Positions 7,045 through 15,635 of a stretch of 64,000 nt of DNA are shown one piece after another. The notes below the pieces were generated by a model. The model did not search any database, had not been told where the DNA came from, and saw only the letters and a list, made by a program, of their open reading frames with translations. This DNA is from Hahella sp. HNIBRBA332. Lineage in GTDB: Bacteria; Pseudomonadota; Gammaproteobacteria; Pseudomonadales; Oleiphilaceae. Position numbers and translations under genes: made by a program. The stretch's first letter is position 1, and every line of letters starts with the position of its first letter. The stretch spans positions 186,001 to 250,000 of the forward strand of contig NZ_CP132203.1 of NCBI RefSeq assembly GCF_030719035.1, read 5' to 3'.

Positions 7045-8856
7045 CTATAGGGACGGCCACAGTGAATCAAAATCATCTTCGCTTGCGCCCGTTGTTTTTA
7101 CTTCTTCCTGGGCCTGATTAAGCGATTGATTTAAAAACTTAATCTCAAACTGACTGAAACTGCCGGTAGCAGACACACGGCGACAAAGCTGTACTTTGGT
7201 TTCGCGTCCCTGTTTGTTGATGATGACTTTGTGACCCACCTGGAACGGCAGGCGTGGGGTGATGAGCGTCGCCGGCTGCCCGATGGAGGGAAGCTCCGGC
7301 AATAACAGTCCGCGTAAGAACTCGCTGCCTTCACCGGTTTTCTGCGTGAGTTGTACGCCGCAAGGCTTGGCGCTCGGCGCCAGCAGCTCCACGCCGAACT
7401 GGGTGCCATGCTGTTTGATTTGGCGGATCCAGCGGATGACGGAAATGCTCCAGGGGTGAGACTCATCTTCACGCACGCCGAGCAATTCGCCGGCCTGGAC
7501 ATTACCTGGCACGTCGCCCACCCATTGAATGCAATAGCCGCCTGGACTGGTATTCACCAGGGGCACGATATGCTGCATGTAGTTGGATTTGGTCTCCGTC
7601 TGCTTGATGCGGTTGATGCCGGGATAATTGATAGGCGACATTTCCGCAGCGCGGCCGCGATCGTCGCGGGTGGGGCCTGCGTCGAAAGAGGAGTTCCAGA
7701 CATCGGTTTTGCGCGCGCGCTGCATGAAGTAGTTGACGTCATTGTCATCGTCGTTTTTCGACATCAGCAGGGTATTGAATTCGACGCCGTTGGCGCAGAA
7801 AAAGTGCGTAGCGGAAAGGCCGACGCTCAGGAATACGCGTCCGGTGCTGGACATGCGCTTAAAGGTGCGCTTCGTCAGAATGCCCAACGCCTGGCTCAGC
7901 GACGACAATACATTGTCGGTCATCCGCACCGGCATGTCCAAGACGCCTTCGGGCGCTTTCTTATGCGTATTCACATAAGCGATGTAGTCCGTCAGTCTGT
8001 CCACCAGACGGGCGGTGTCGAAACCGAAAGAGTCCAGGCTGGGCGCTGCGCTTTGCAGACTGCGATAGTGAGGCGCCGCATCTGCGCCGGGATTGACGAT
8101 AAATAACGCGGTTGTTTCAGCGTCGTCCAGAACATCTGTGAATTGAGCCCAGGACTCGAAGGCCTCGAAGGCGGCGGCGATATCATTCTGGCGCATCTGA
8201 TTGGGTTTGCAGCAGCCAAGCAACAGCACACGCTTATAGACATGCTCTAGTGTAGTTTCTTCAAATAACTTGGACTGTTCGTCACGTACTTTGGCGTTGG
8301 CGAATTTATAGTTGTGCGCAAACTTATAAAGCTGATGAATTTCCAGCCAAACATTGGTTGGGCTTTGGCAATACAGCTGGCTGGCGCGTAATACGCAACG
8401 GGAAAGGTCACTGATGGCGCGATGGCAGGCTGTCGCCAGAGACTTTTTGGCGCGGTCCGACATGGAGGCGCTGAGCTGGTCGTGAATCACCAGTTTATAG
8501 CCGTTAGCGAGGTGCAGTTGCAGGGCTTGGGCAAGGTTAGCGATTTTGCGCTGTTTTTCCGGCAGAACTATTGAATGGTTAAGAAAATGCTTCGATAACT
8601 CCGTGCAGACGTAATAGATAGGTCCACGGATGACTTCCATTAGTTGAAAGCGGTTAGCAGGTGCGGTAATCAGTTGGTTGAGTTCAATAATCGCATGGTA
8701 TAGCCGTTTGGCGGTTTCACCAATGTTGGCGATGGGCAACTGGCTCACCCAATGTTCCAATTGCTTAACGTTAGGTTCGCAGAAGGACAGCGTGGTGAGC
8801 TTGAGCTCAGGAACAGTTATTTTCGGCGCAGTACTTTGACCGTCCATGCATGACAA
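7045..8856 (-). CDS. PilZ-like domain protein, fimX neighbour
   Basis: 603 residues from TTG 8856, or 600 from ATG 8847; no convincing RBS decides. The first ~300 residues are mostly helical and unrecognised. Two C-terminal blocks look PilZ-like. Block one (about 328-362) has RxxxR (R330, R334) but GLSATH where D/NxSxxG is expected. Block two (about 425-492) has NTSPGG (435-440), a good NxSxxG motif, and ends in WIRQIKQHGTQFGVELL, typical of PilZ strands, but shows no RxxxR. PilZ domains bind c-di-GMP. Its place next to fimX, conserved in Pseudomonas as I recall, suggests the same second-messenger circuit. Function unproven. Confidence 0.7.
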   Translation of the reverse strand: MSCMDGQSTAPKITVPELKLTTLSFCEPNVKQLEHWVSQLPIANIGETAKRLYHAIIELNQLITAPANRFQLMEVIRGPIYYVCTELSKHFLNHSIVLPEKQRKIANLAQALQLHLANGYKLVIHDQLSASMSDRAKKSLATACHRAISDLSRCVLRASQLYCQSPTNVWLEIHQLYKFAHNYKFANAKVRDEQSKLFEETTLEHVYKRVLLLGCCKPNQMRQNDIAAAFEAFESWAQFTDVLDDAETTALFIVNPGADAAPHYRSLQSAAPSLDSFGFDTARLVDRLTDYIAYVNTHKKAPEGVLDMPVRMTDNVLSSLSQALGILTKRTFKRMSSTGRVFLSVGLSATHFFCANGVEFNTLLMSKNDDDNDVNYFMQRARKTDVWNSSFDAGPTRDDRGRAAEMSPINYPGINRIKQTETKSNYMQHIVPLVNTSPGGYCIQWVGDVPGNVQAGELLGVREDESHPWSISVIRWIRQIKQHGTQFGVELLAPSAKPCGVQLTQKTGEGSEFLRGLLLPELPSIGQPATLITPRLPFQVGHKVIINKQGRETKVQLCRRVSATGSFSQFEIKFLNQSLNQAQEEVKTTGASEDDFDSLWPSL

Positions 8857-9115
8857 CCATTATAGTTTTCGTGGTGACCTGAACGCATGCCTGCCGATAA
8901 CTCAATGAATCCAGCGGGATACGCGCGTTTTTTCAAAATAAATGAAAATTCTTGCTTTTAGAATAGCAAAGATTCTTCAAAGGGAGTGGAGGGGCCTCCA
9001 AAATCCCTGCTTTTGCAAACTTTTACGATTAACACGGGTGTAACACAAAGCGACAAAAAGTTACATAACCAGTCATCCCTGTCAAAATTTTTTTGCGCCG
9101 CGTCTTTGTCTTCGA

Positions 9116-10162
9116 CTAGGCGAAGATGGGCGTTTTGGAGGGGGCTCCGGGGATTTCTCTGACCAGCCGTGGAACCAGATAACCGGGTAGCTGGGCTCTT
9201 AACGCCTGCATTAAAGAAGAAAGACGTTCGTCGCCACAGTCAAAATGAGCGGCGCCCTGAACCTTGTCGAGCTGATGCAGATAGTAGGGCGTGACGCCGC
9301 ATTCAAATAATCTCTCGCTGAGAGCGGCGAGAGTGGGGGCGTCGTCATTAACGCCCTTAAGCAAAACGGTCTGGTTCAGCAACATATGAACAACCGGACG
9401 CAGTCGCGCCAAGGCTTCTTCCACGGAGTCATCCAGTTCCGCGCTGTGGTTGGCGTGGATGACCATGATTGTTTTGAATGGGCGGTCAGAGAACAGGTCC
9501 AATAGTCCCTGATCTATGCGATCAGGAAGCATGATTGGCAGACGGGTATGGAGTCTTACCTTGCTGATCTGCGGCAGCTCTGCGATGAGAGTAAGCAGTT
9601 CATCGAGAACCGGGTTATTCAACATGAGCGGATCACCGCCGCTGAGAATGATTTCACTGACGCTGTCGTCGCCCGGCAAGGTCGCCAGCGCTTCCTTCCA
9701 TTGCGCGCGGCTTTGGCGGTGTTCGCTATAGGGAAAGTGGCGTCGGAAGCAGTAGCGGCAATGGATTGCGCAAGCGCTGGTGGTAATGAGCAAGGCGCGG
9801 CCGTGATACTTCTGCAAGATGCCTTTGGATGCGGTGTAATTCGCTTCGCTCAGTGGATCCGCGCTATAACCCGCCATTGCCTGCTGTTCCAGATGCAGAG
9901 GTAGTACTTGCAATAACAGGGGATCATTCGGGTCGCCTTTTTTCATGCGGCGCACATAGTCGCGAGTCGCCCGCACCGGAAACTGCGCATGCCCGGGAAG
10001 CGCGTTCTGCAATAGCGTTTCCGGCAACTCCAAAAGCGACAGCAGTTCCTGCGGCGACTTGATCATGTCGGCGATTTGCTGGCTCCAAGAGAGTGAGGGG
10101 GCGGATTGGGCGTCAAGTTTCGCGTCGCAGACTTCTACTGCAACCGGATTTCGGGCTATCAT
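9116..10162 (-). CDS. epmB: EF-P beta-lysylation protein (lysine 2,3-aminomutase family)
   Basis: 348-residue radical-SAM enzyme that converts (S)-alpha-lysine to (R)-beta-lysine for modification of elongation factor P. The cluster motif CAIHCRYCFRR (CxxxCxxC) and the downstream SGGDPLM motif are intact. The length fits EpmB, which is shorter than clostridial lysine aminomutases. Divergent from efp with 84 bases between; epmA follows efp, so all three proteins of the pathway are together. Confidence 0.93.
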   Translation of the reverse strand: MIARNPVAVEVCDAKLDAQSAPSLSWSQQIADMIKSPQELLSLLELPETLLQNALPGHAQFPVRATRDYVRRMKKGDPNDPLLLQVLPLHLEQQAMAGYSADPLSEANYTASKGILQKYHGRALLITTSACAIHCRYCFRRHFPYSEHRQSRAQWKEALATLPGDDSVSEIILSGGDPLMLNNPVLDELLTLIAELPQISKVRLHTRLPIMLPDRIDQGLLDLFSDRPFKTIMVIHANHSAELDDSVEEALARLRPVVHMLLNQTVLLKGVNDDAPTLAALSERLFECGVTPYYLHQLDKVQGAAHFDCGDERLSSLMQALRAQLPGYLVPRLVREIPGAPSKTPIFA

Positions 10163-10246
10163 TTACAAATTTGCACCACAAGTCAGGTTCTGACCGAATT
10201 TTAACATGCGTCGCCGTCTGGCGATCATTCTGTTTCAAGAGGAAGT

Positions 10247-10819
10247 ATGGCCAACTATTCTACCAACGAATTCAAATCAGGTCTCAAGATTATGCTGGAC
10301 GGAGACCCTTGTTCCATTATTGAGAACGAGTTTGTCAAACCCGGAAAAGGACAGGCGTTCAACCGGGTCAAGTTCCGTAACCTGAAGTCTGGCCGCGTCG
10401 GCGAGCGCACATTCAAATCCGGTGATTCCGTGGAAGGCGCGGATGTCGTGGATCTGGATATGGAATACCTGTACACCGACGGTGAATTCTATCACTTCAT
10501 GCTGACTGACGGCTCTTTCGAACAGCACGCGGCGGATGTTTCCGCTGTCGGCGACACCACCAAGTGGCTGAAAGAGCAGGACGTCTACACCGTGACTTTA
10601 TACAACGGCGCGCCACTGTCTGTATCTCCACCCAACTTTGTCGAGCTGGAAATCGTTGAAACTGATCCCGGCGTGCGCGGCGACACCGCTCAAGGCGGCA
10701 GCAAGCCAGCCAAGTTGACTACTGGCGCGGTGGTGGCTGTGCCTCTGTTCATTAACCAAGGCGAAATGATCAAGGTCGACACTCGTTCCGGTGAATACGT
10801 GAGCCGCGTTAAGAGCTGA
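10247..10819 (+). CDS. efp: Elongation factor P
   Basis: 190 residues with the three beta-barrel domains of EF-P, which rescues ribosomes stalled at polyproline. The modification loop reads KPGKGQAF, placing the substrate lysine at position 34, as in E. coli. This is the lysylated type, not the rhamnosylated arginine type of Pseudomonas, and agrees with flanking epmB and epmA. RBS AAGAGGAAG precedes ATG 10247. The C-terminus (VDTRSGEYVSRVKS) is canonical. Confidence 0.97.
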   Translation: MANYSTNEFKSGLKIMLDGDPCSIIENEFVKPGKGQAFNRVKFRNLKSGRVGERTFKSGDSVEGADVVDLDMEYLYTDGEFYHFMLTDGSFEQHAADVSAVGDTTKWLKEQDVYTVTLYNGAPLSVSPPNFVELEIVETDPGVRGDTAQGGSKPAKLTTGAVVAVPLFINQGEMIKVDTRSGEYVSRVKS

Positions 10820-10862
10820 TAACGTCGCATAGGCCTGTGAGGGCCGCGCGTTGACTCATGGA

Positions 10863-10892
10863 AAGGCGGATTCGTAGGAATCCGCCTTTTTT
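10863..10892 (+). terminator. Intrinsic terminator of efp
   Basis: Perfect 11-bp stem AAGGCGGATTC/GAATCCGCCTT with loop GTAG and a following T-run, 43 bases past the efp stop. epmA therefore probably has its own promoter or depends on read-through. Confidence 0.9.
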
Positions 10893-10925
10893 ATTATTTC
10901 AGACTGATGTTTTTCTTATTCGACT

Positions 10926-11882
10926 ATGCAACAGCCCGACTGGCGTCCAAGCGCCACAATCGAAACCCTTCGCAAAAGAGCTGATTTCATCAAGCGCATA
11001 CGCGCTTTTTTCGATGGCCGGCAAGTCTTGGAAGTAGATACGCCTTTGCTGAGCAGCGTCACTGCGACAGACCTTAATCTGGACAGTTTTGATGTGATCA
11101 GCGCTGATCCCGAACCCCGATATCTACTGACTTCCCCAGAGCATGCTATGAAACGTTTGCTCGCCGCCGGCTCTGGTGCCATCTATCAGATTACCCGGGC
11201 GTTTCGGCGCGGTGAGTTTGGCGCTCGCCATAATCCGGAATTCGCGATGCTGGAGTGGTATCGCCCTGGTTTTTCTTTGCAGGACCTGCAACGGGAGGTG
11301 GAAGACCTTTTAGCCAGTCTGGGCTACGAAGAAAAAGCGGAATGCATGAGTTACCGGCAGGTGTTTCAGCGCTTTGTCGATCTGGACCCGTACAGGGCTG
11401 AAACCTCGGCGCTGCAGGAAGCTGCGGCGCAAGCCAGTGGTATGGCGGCGTCCGAGCTGAGTCGGGACGAGGCGTTGGATGTGCTGATGACTCACTGTGT
11501 CGAGCCCGCGTTGAAACCCCTGGGGGCGGTGTTTATCCGTGACTATCCGCCGAGTCAGGCGGCGCTGGCCAGAGTCGGTGCAGACGCCGACGGCGACGCG
11601 GTGGCTTTTCGCTTTGAGCTGTACATCAACGGCGTCGAAATCGCCAACGCCTATGACGAGCTGATAGACCCCGTTGAGCAAAGGCGGCGTTTTGAAGAAG
11701 ACAATATCGCCAGGTCGGCGGCGAAGAAGCCGGTTATCCCTGTGGATGAGCGTTTACTTGAGGCGCTGGCTTATATGCCGGAATCGTCGGGTATAGCCTT
11801 AGGGGTGGACCGGCTTTTCATGGTGCTTGAAGGAAAAAGCCGGTTAGAGGACGTACTGGGTTTTCCTGCTGACAGAATCTAG
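10926..11882 (+). CDS. epmA: EF-P lysine ligase (GenX/PoxA)
   Basis: 318 residues, a class II lysyl-tRNA-synthetase catalytic core without the anticodon domain. It activates beta-lysine and attaches it to EF-P Lys34. Class II motifs: VDTPLLSS near the N-terminus, FRRGEFGARHNPEF (motif 2), and SGIALGVDRLFM (motif 3, GxDR). The ATG at 10926 lies only 34 bases after the efp terminator. Confidence 0.95.
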   Translation: MQQPDWRPSATIETLRKRADFIKRIRAFFDGRQVLEVDTPLLSSVTATDLNLDSFDVISADPEPRYLLTSPEHAMKRLLAAGSGAIYQITRAFRRGEFGARHNPEFAMLEWYRPGFSLQDLQREVEDLLASLGYEEKAECMSYRQVFQRFVDLDPYRAETSALQEAAAQASGMAASELSRDEALDVLMTHCVEPALKPLGAVFIRDYPPSQAALARVGADADGDAVAFRFELYINGVEIANAYDELIDPVEQRRRFEEDNIARSAAKKPVIPVDERLLEALAYMPESSGIALGVDRLFMVLEGKSRLEDVLGFPADRI

Positions 11883-11892
11883 GCGCAGCGTT

Positions 11893-11926
11893 GCGGCGAC
11901 AGACCGGGGGGCCGGTCTGTCGCCGC
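11893..11926. terminator. Hairpin between convergent epmA and psd
   Basis: Perfect 15-bp stem (11893-11907 with 11912-11926) around GGGG in a 48-base gap between two stop codons. No T-run on either side. Its strength and placement suggest a bidirectional transcription barrier. Confidence 0.6.
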
Positions 11927-11930
11927 CATC

Positions 11931-12821
11931 TTAATCCGCCTTTTGTTCGTCAGCGACTTTTCCTGTCTGCAGAATTTCGCCGAGATCTTCACCCAGGCGC
12001 ACCGGCGTTTCCGCCTTGAAGCCTTCGCGCCAGCGCATGGAGCCTTTAGGGAAGGTCATCACAACGGTTGAGCCCAGGCAGAAGCGTCCCATTTCTTCGC
12101 CACGCTTGATCGTGACTTCGCCTGGTTTGTAGGTATAGCTGCGGACCGTTTTGCCCATTGGCGCTACGCGACCCGCCCAAACCGTTTCCACGCTGGCGAC
12201 GATCATGGCGCCGACCAACGTCATGGACATCGGTCCCAGCGGCGTGTCAAAAATGCACACCACGCGTTCATTGCGCGCGAACAGCGCGGGTACGTTCTCA
12301 GTGGTCAGCGGGTTGACCGAGTAGAGTTTGCCGGGCACATAGATCATCTCCCGTAGCTCGCCGTCAATCGGCATGTGAATGCGGTGATAGTCTTTGGGAG
12401 ATAGATAAATAGTTGCGAACTCGCCGTCAATAAATGGCTGCGCCCTTTGCAGGTCGCCCCCCAACAGCTCGACGAGGCTGAAGCTATGGCCTTTGGCCTG
12501 GAAAATTTTGCCGTAGTCGATGGAGCCAGCCTGCGATACCGAGCCATCCACCGGCATCACCAGTCGTGTGGCGTCAGGGTGGATAGGTCTTGCGCCATCT
12601 TTTAACGCCCGGGTAAAAAAGTCGTTGAAGCAGGCATAATCTTCCGCAGACGGAAGTAACGCTTCCTGCATGTTCACGTTATAACGCTTGATGAACCACT
12701 TGATGAAGGTGTTCTTTATAAACGGCGTCCTGGAATCCGCCAGCTTGCCAATGGCGCGCGATAGCGCGTGCTGTGGAGTCAGATGCTGGCTCAGAATAAA
12801 AAGACGGTCAAATAAGGACAT
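11931..12821 (-). CDS. psd: Phosphatidylserine decarboxylase
   Basis: Makes phosphatidylethanolamine at the inner membrane. The proenzyme self-cleaves at LGST (in FCLGSTVVMTF) to form the pyruvoyl group; a histidine-rich DYHRIHMP motif is present. The frame opens at GTG 12845, but ATG 12821 (MSLFDRLFILSQ) matches usual Psd N-termini and follows a GGAA sequence eight bases upstream, giving 296 aa. Convergent with epmA; 39 bases downstream of the rhodanese gene. Confidence 0.95.
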   Translation of the reverse strand: MSLFDRLFILSQHLTPQHALSRAIGKLADSRTPFIKNTFIKWFIKRYNVNMQEALLPSAEDYACFNDFFTRALKDGARPIHPDATRLVMPVDGSVSQAGSIDYGKIFQAKGHSFSLVELLGGDLQRAQPFIDGEFATIYLSPKDYHRIHMPIDGELREMIYVPGKLYSVNPLTTENVPALFARNERVVCIFDTPLGPMSMTLVGAMIVASVETVWAGRVAPMGKTVRSYTYKPGEVTIKRGEEMGRFCLGSTVVMTFPKGSMRWREGFKAETPVRLGEDLGEILQTGKVADEQKAD

Positions 12822-12860
12822 GTTGTGTTCCGTGCGTAAAACCACCGCAAACGCGGCCTG

Positions 12861-13685
12861 TCAGGGCTGGTCGATCGGCGTATCGGGGTGGTTGCCCCAC
12901 TCGCCCCAAGACCCAGCGTAGGCGCGCATATTAAAGCCCAATGCCTTCCCGAGCAAATAAGTCAGTCCAGAGCGGTGATGGGATTGGCAGTGAGTGACGA
13001 TGCGTTTGTCTGCGTTAAGGCCGAGCGCTTCCAGTTCCTCTTTGATTACCGTCAGGTCGCGCAGACGCAAGCCCGCGGATGGGTCCATCGCCCGGGTCCA
13101 CTCGTAATTGACCGCGCCGGGAATATGCCCATTGCGCATGGCGGTTTGGCGTACTCCCTGGTATTCCTGAGGCGATCGAGCGTCCCATATCGCCAGCGCG
13201 GGGTCGCCCAGTTCAGCCTGTAACTGGTCCAGGGTCGCCGTGGGTTCTGAGCGCAACTGAATATCGTAGTCGCTGGGAGTGACGGTCGGCTCCTCGCGAG
13301 TAAGTGGTCGGCCTTCGTCATGCCAGGCGACCAGGCCGCCGTTCAAGTAGCTGTAACGCTGAAATCCGATGCTATCAAGCAGCCAGATCATCCGGCCGGC
13401 CCAGCCGCCGCCTTCATCGTCATACACCACCACATGGTTGTCATGACGTAATCCAATATGTTGAACAATGGCTTGTAACTGAGACTCGTCCGGTAATAGG
13501 CCGGGCGCGGGCGGGCGGCCATATTGCGTCGCCCCCGGTGGAATATGAATCGCACCCGGCAGGTGCGCCGCCTGATAGTTTTCGGTGCGGCAAAGATCAA
13601 CGAGAATCAGGCCAGGCGAGCCGAGCAGCGGCTCCAGTTGTTCTGGTTCAAGAATTAACGGCAGGGAGTCCAGGTTGTTCGCCAT
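12861..13685 (-). CDS. rhdA: Thiosulfate sulfurtransferase (two-domain rhodanese)
   Basis: 274 residues with tandem rhodanese folds. The N-terminal, inactive repeat has LVDLCRTENYQAAHLPGAIHIP. The C-terminal repeat carries the catalytic loop CQSHHRSG with the persulfide-forming cysteine, close to the CQTHHRSG loop of Azotobacter RhdA. That loop differs from the CGSGVTA loop of mercaptopyruvate transferases, so thiosulfate or another sulfane donor is more likely. Probably co-transcribed with psd. Confidence 0.88.
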   Translation of the reverse strand: MANNLDSLPLILEPEQLEPLLGSPGLILVDLCRTENYQAAHLPGAIHIPPGATQYGRPPAPGLLPDESQLQAIVQHIGLRHDNHVVVYDDEGGGWAGRMIWLLDSIGFQRYSYLNGGLVAWHDEGRPLTREEPTVTPSDYDIQLRSEPTATLDQLQAELGDPALAIWDARSPQEYQGVRQTAMRNGHIPGAVNYEWTRAMDPSAGLRLRDLTVIKEELEALGLNADKRIVTHCQSHHRSGLTYLLGKALGFNMRAYAGSWGEWGNHPDTPIDQP

Positions 13686-13776
13686 CAGGATGCTCTCTCT
13701 TGGTCGGGCGTTCGGATATAAAGAGGCGCCGCTGCGTGGCAGGTCGCGCGGCCGTTGAAAGCCTGGGATGTTAGCA

Positions 13777-13803
13777 AAAGCGGCTATGAGCGCATAGCGC
13801 TTT
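13777..13803 (-). terminator. Candidate terminator of the HDOD gene
   Basis: Stem AAAGCG-CTATG/CATAG-CGCTTT with one bulged base and a 4-base loop, just past the stop at 13810. The T-run is short (CGCTTTTGC). Confidence 0.45.
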
Positions 13804-13809
13804 CAGAGG

Positions 13810-15540
13810 CTAGCTCTCCTGGTTCTTATTCTGCTGATTACGCACGGCGAAATGGTGCAGAACATGGGAGGCTGAGCTACAGACATGCTTGAAGCTTTCG
13901 TATTCATACTCGCTCAGAGGCAGGCTATCCAGGCCCGCGTCCGCATAAAACAACGCAACTGGACGGGTTTTCACAAACAAGGACATGAGGAAAAAGTCGT
14001 CCATTTTATTGAGCGCTTTAAAGCTCTCGGGAATCATGGCTTTCACCTTGGGGGAGCTGCCGGGCTTGACCCAAAGGCTGGACGGCTTCTCCATTAGTTT
14101 GCTGAACAGGCTGGCTTCAGTCAGGTCCAGATCGAGGCGAGGCAGGTCAGGGCGATTTTCCGCGCCTACGGCGTAATATCCCTTGAGGCGCGTACGCTTG
14201 GTGTTGATCAGCGCGATTACGCAGGTATGCAGGCCCACTCCGTATTTCACGCAGCGGGCGGCGTTGTTCATGAGAAATGCGATGTCTTTAAACTGATGCG
14301 GCGATTGCAGCATCATGTTGGTCAGTTCGGCGTAAAGGTCCCGATTCCCATGGCGCAACTTCCTGATGTCGGCTTGAGCGGTCTGGCGAGGGGGCTGAAC
14401 GGTTTTTCCTCTGGGTTTGGCTTGCGCGTGTATAAAGGATTCTTCTGCATCGTCCTCTTCAACAAGCGGCGGAGACGGCGCGACGGTTTCCGGCTCTTTT
14501 CGCGGAGTGGGCTTGGGCTCCTGAACAGGCGAAGGGACGACAACAGGGGCTGCGTCTTCCTCCTGGCGAACGGGGAGTTTTGGATCCCACAGGAGCGACT
14601 CCGCCAGCCGGTTGCCTGATGCTAAGGGGTGCAGGCGCGCTGATTCGACGGCGATCAGATGCGTTTGCCGAATGACCTCGCTGTGAGAGCTGTTCAGATA
14701 TACCGCCAACACTTTACAGAGGCGGTTGAAAGTGCTGCTGCGCCAGTCGAGCTGAGCATGAAAGGCGATAAGGTTGCTCAAGCCAACGATAAATTCCGGT
14801 TTGTTCACAAACAGGCGCAGGTCGCGATCCTCTGACAAATCCCCGGAGCCAGCGCTTTTATAGCGTCGGGAGATGCGTACAAGCTGCTTCATTAGAGGGA
14901 GGTCATGCAGATAGTGTTCATCTACGGCCGTTTGCGGCAACGCAAACGCCTCCTGGATTTTGCTCCAGACCTTAATAAAGGGGGCTCCAAACACCTTTTC
15001 TTCAACCGAGCGGCGATGTGTCGAAGAATGCTCGAGTCTTTGCGTCCAGGCTTGCATTTTCTTGGGGGTGAAGCGCCATAGATACCAATTCGGCGCGCCC
15101 CAGAACAGGCCGCCCCAGAAGTATTCTTCCTCTTTGCCTTTATGTTTGTGCGCAGCGATGTAGGAGGCGAGATGGCCGGCGAAAAAACTGGTGGCGATGG
15201 ACTGATGATAGCGTCGCACCGACTCCTCTTTATCCGGCTCAGGCGGAGGCGTTTCCTTCAGCAGTTTTTCCAGAAACTCCACTCCCAGCAGGCTGATGGC
15301 GTGGGCCAGCGTCTTTACCAGGCTTTCATCGCTGCGAATCGCCACGTTGGCTTTACCGAGCACGGTCAGCGCCAGCACAGGATCATTTTTGATGAAGTCG
15401 CTCATTCCCTGATAGGACAAGGAAGATTTGCTGAGTAGTCCCAACAGAATTTTATTGGTGGCGGTAACGGGAGGCAGCGGTTTTTTAACCAACTGATCCA
15501 CCCACGCCATGGATTGTTGGGGCGGTGCGGTATCCTGCAT
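13810..15540 (-). CDS. HDOD-domain signalling protein
   Basis: 576 residues. The N-terminal ~230 residues resemble an HDOD domain (KPLPPVTATNKILLGLL, then NDPVLALTVLGKANVA and LAHAISLLGVEFLEKLL), which lacks hydrolase metal ligands and is usually regulatory. A proline-, glutamate- and lysine-rich linker (about 330-395) leads to a C-terminal domain (about 400-570) that looks GAF-like. It is divergent from motAB with 95 bases between and may affect motility signalling, but that is inference from position. A similar gene sits here in Pseudomonas as I recall. Confidence 0.75.
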   Translation of the reverse strand: MQDTAPPQQSMAWVDQLVKKPLPPVTATNKILLGLLSKSSLSYQGMSDFIKNDPVLALTVLGKANVAIRSDESLVKTLAHAISLLGVEFLEKLLKETPPPEPDKEESVRRYHQSIATSFFAGHLASYIAAHKHKGKEEEYFWGGLFWGAPNWYLWRFTPKKMQAWTQRLEHSSTHRRSVEEKVFGAPFIKVWSKIQEAFALPQTAVDEHYLHDLPLMKQLVRISRRYKSAGSGDLSEDRDLRLFVNKPEFIVGLSNLIAFHAQLDWRSSTFNRLCKVLAVYLNSSHSEVIRQTHLIAVESARLHPLASGNRLAESLLWDPKLPVRQEEDAAPVVVPSPVQEPKPTPRKEPETVAPSPPLVEEDDAEESFIHAQAKPRGKTVQPPRQTAQADIRKLRHGNRDLYAELTNMMLQSPHQFKDIAFLMNNAARCVKYGVGLHTCVIALINTKRTRLKGYYAVGAENRPDLPRLDLDLTEASLFSKLMEKPSSLWVKPGSSPKVKAMIPESFKALNKMDDFFLMSLFVKTRPVALFYADAGLDSLPLSEYEYESFKHVCSSASHVLHHFAVRNQQNKNQES

Positions 15541-15596
15541 AAGTATTTGTGAAATCGCCGGTTTTGAACTTAACTATCAATATAAAAGTAGTTAAT

Positions 15597-15614
15597 AGTG
15601 ACTGCCTTGTCACT
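15597..15614. repeat. Inverted repeat ahead of motA
   Basis: AGTGAC, six bases, GTCACT, 22 bases before the motA ATG in the divergent HDOD/motA region. Could be an operator or a leader hairpin near the weak motA ribosome-binding site. Confidence 0.35.
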
Positions 15615-15635
15615 TCAGCAGAGAATGTTCCTGGT

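Noticed and set aside
7351..8106. 251-codon rightward open frame antisense to the PilZ-like gene
   Set aside because: Wholly inside a better leftward gene; codon-position bias mirrors that gene and no RBS or family signature is seen.
8857..8870. TATAAT just before the start of the PilZ-like gene, suggesting a leaderless mRNA
   Set aside because: No acceptable -35 at 16-18 bases; the hexamer alone is weak evidence.
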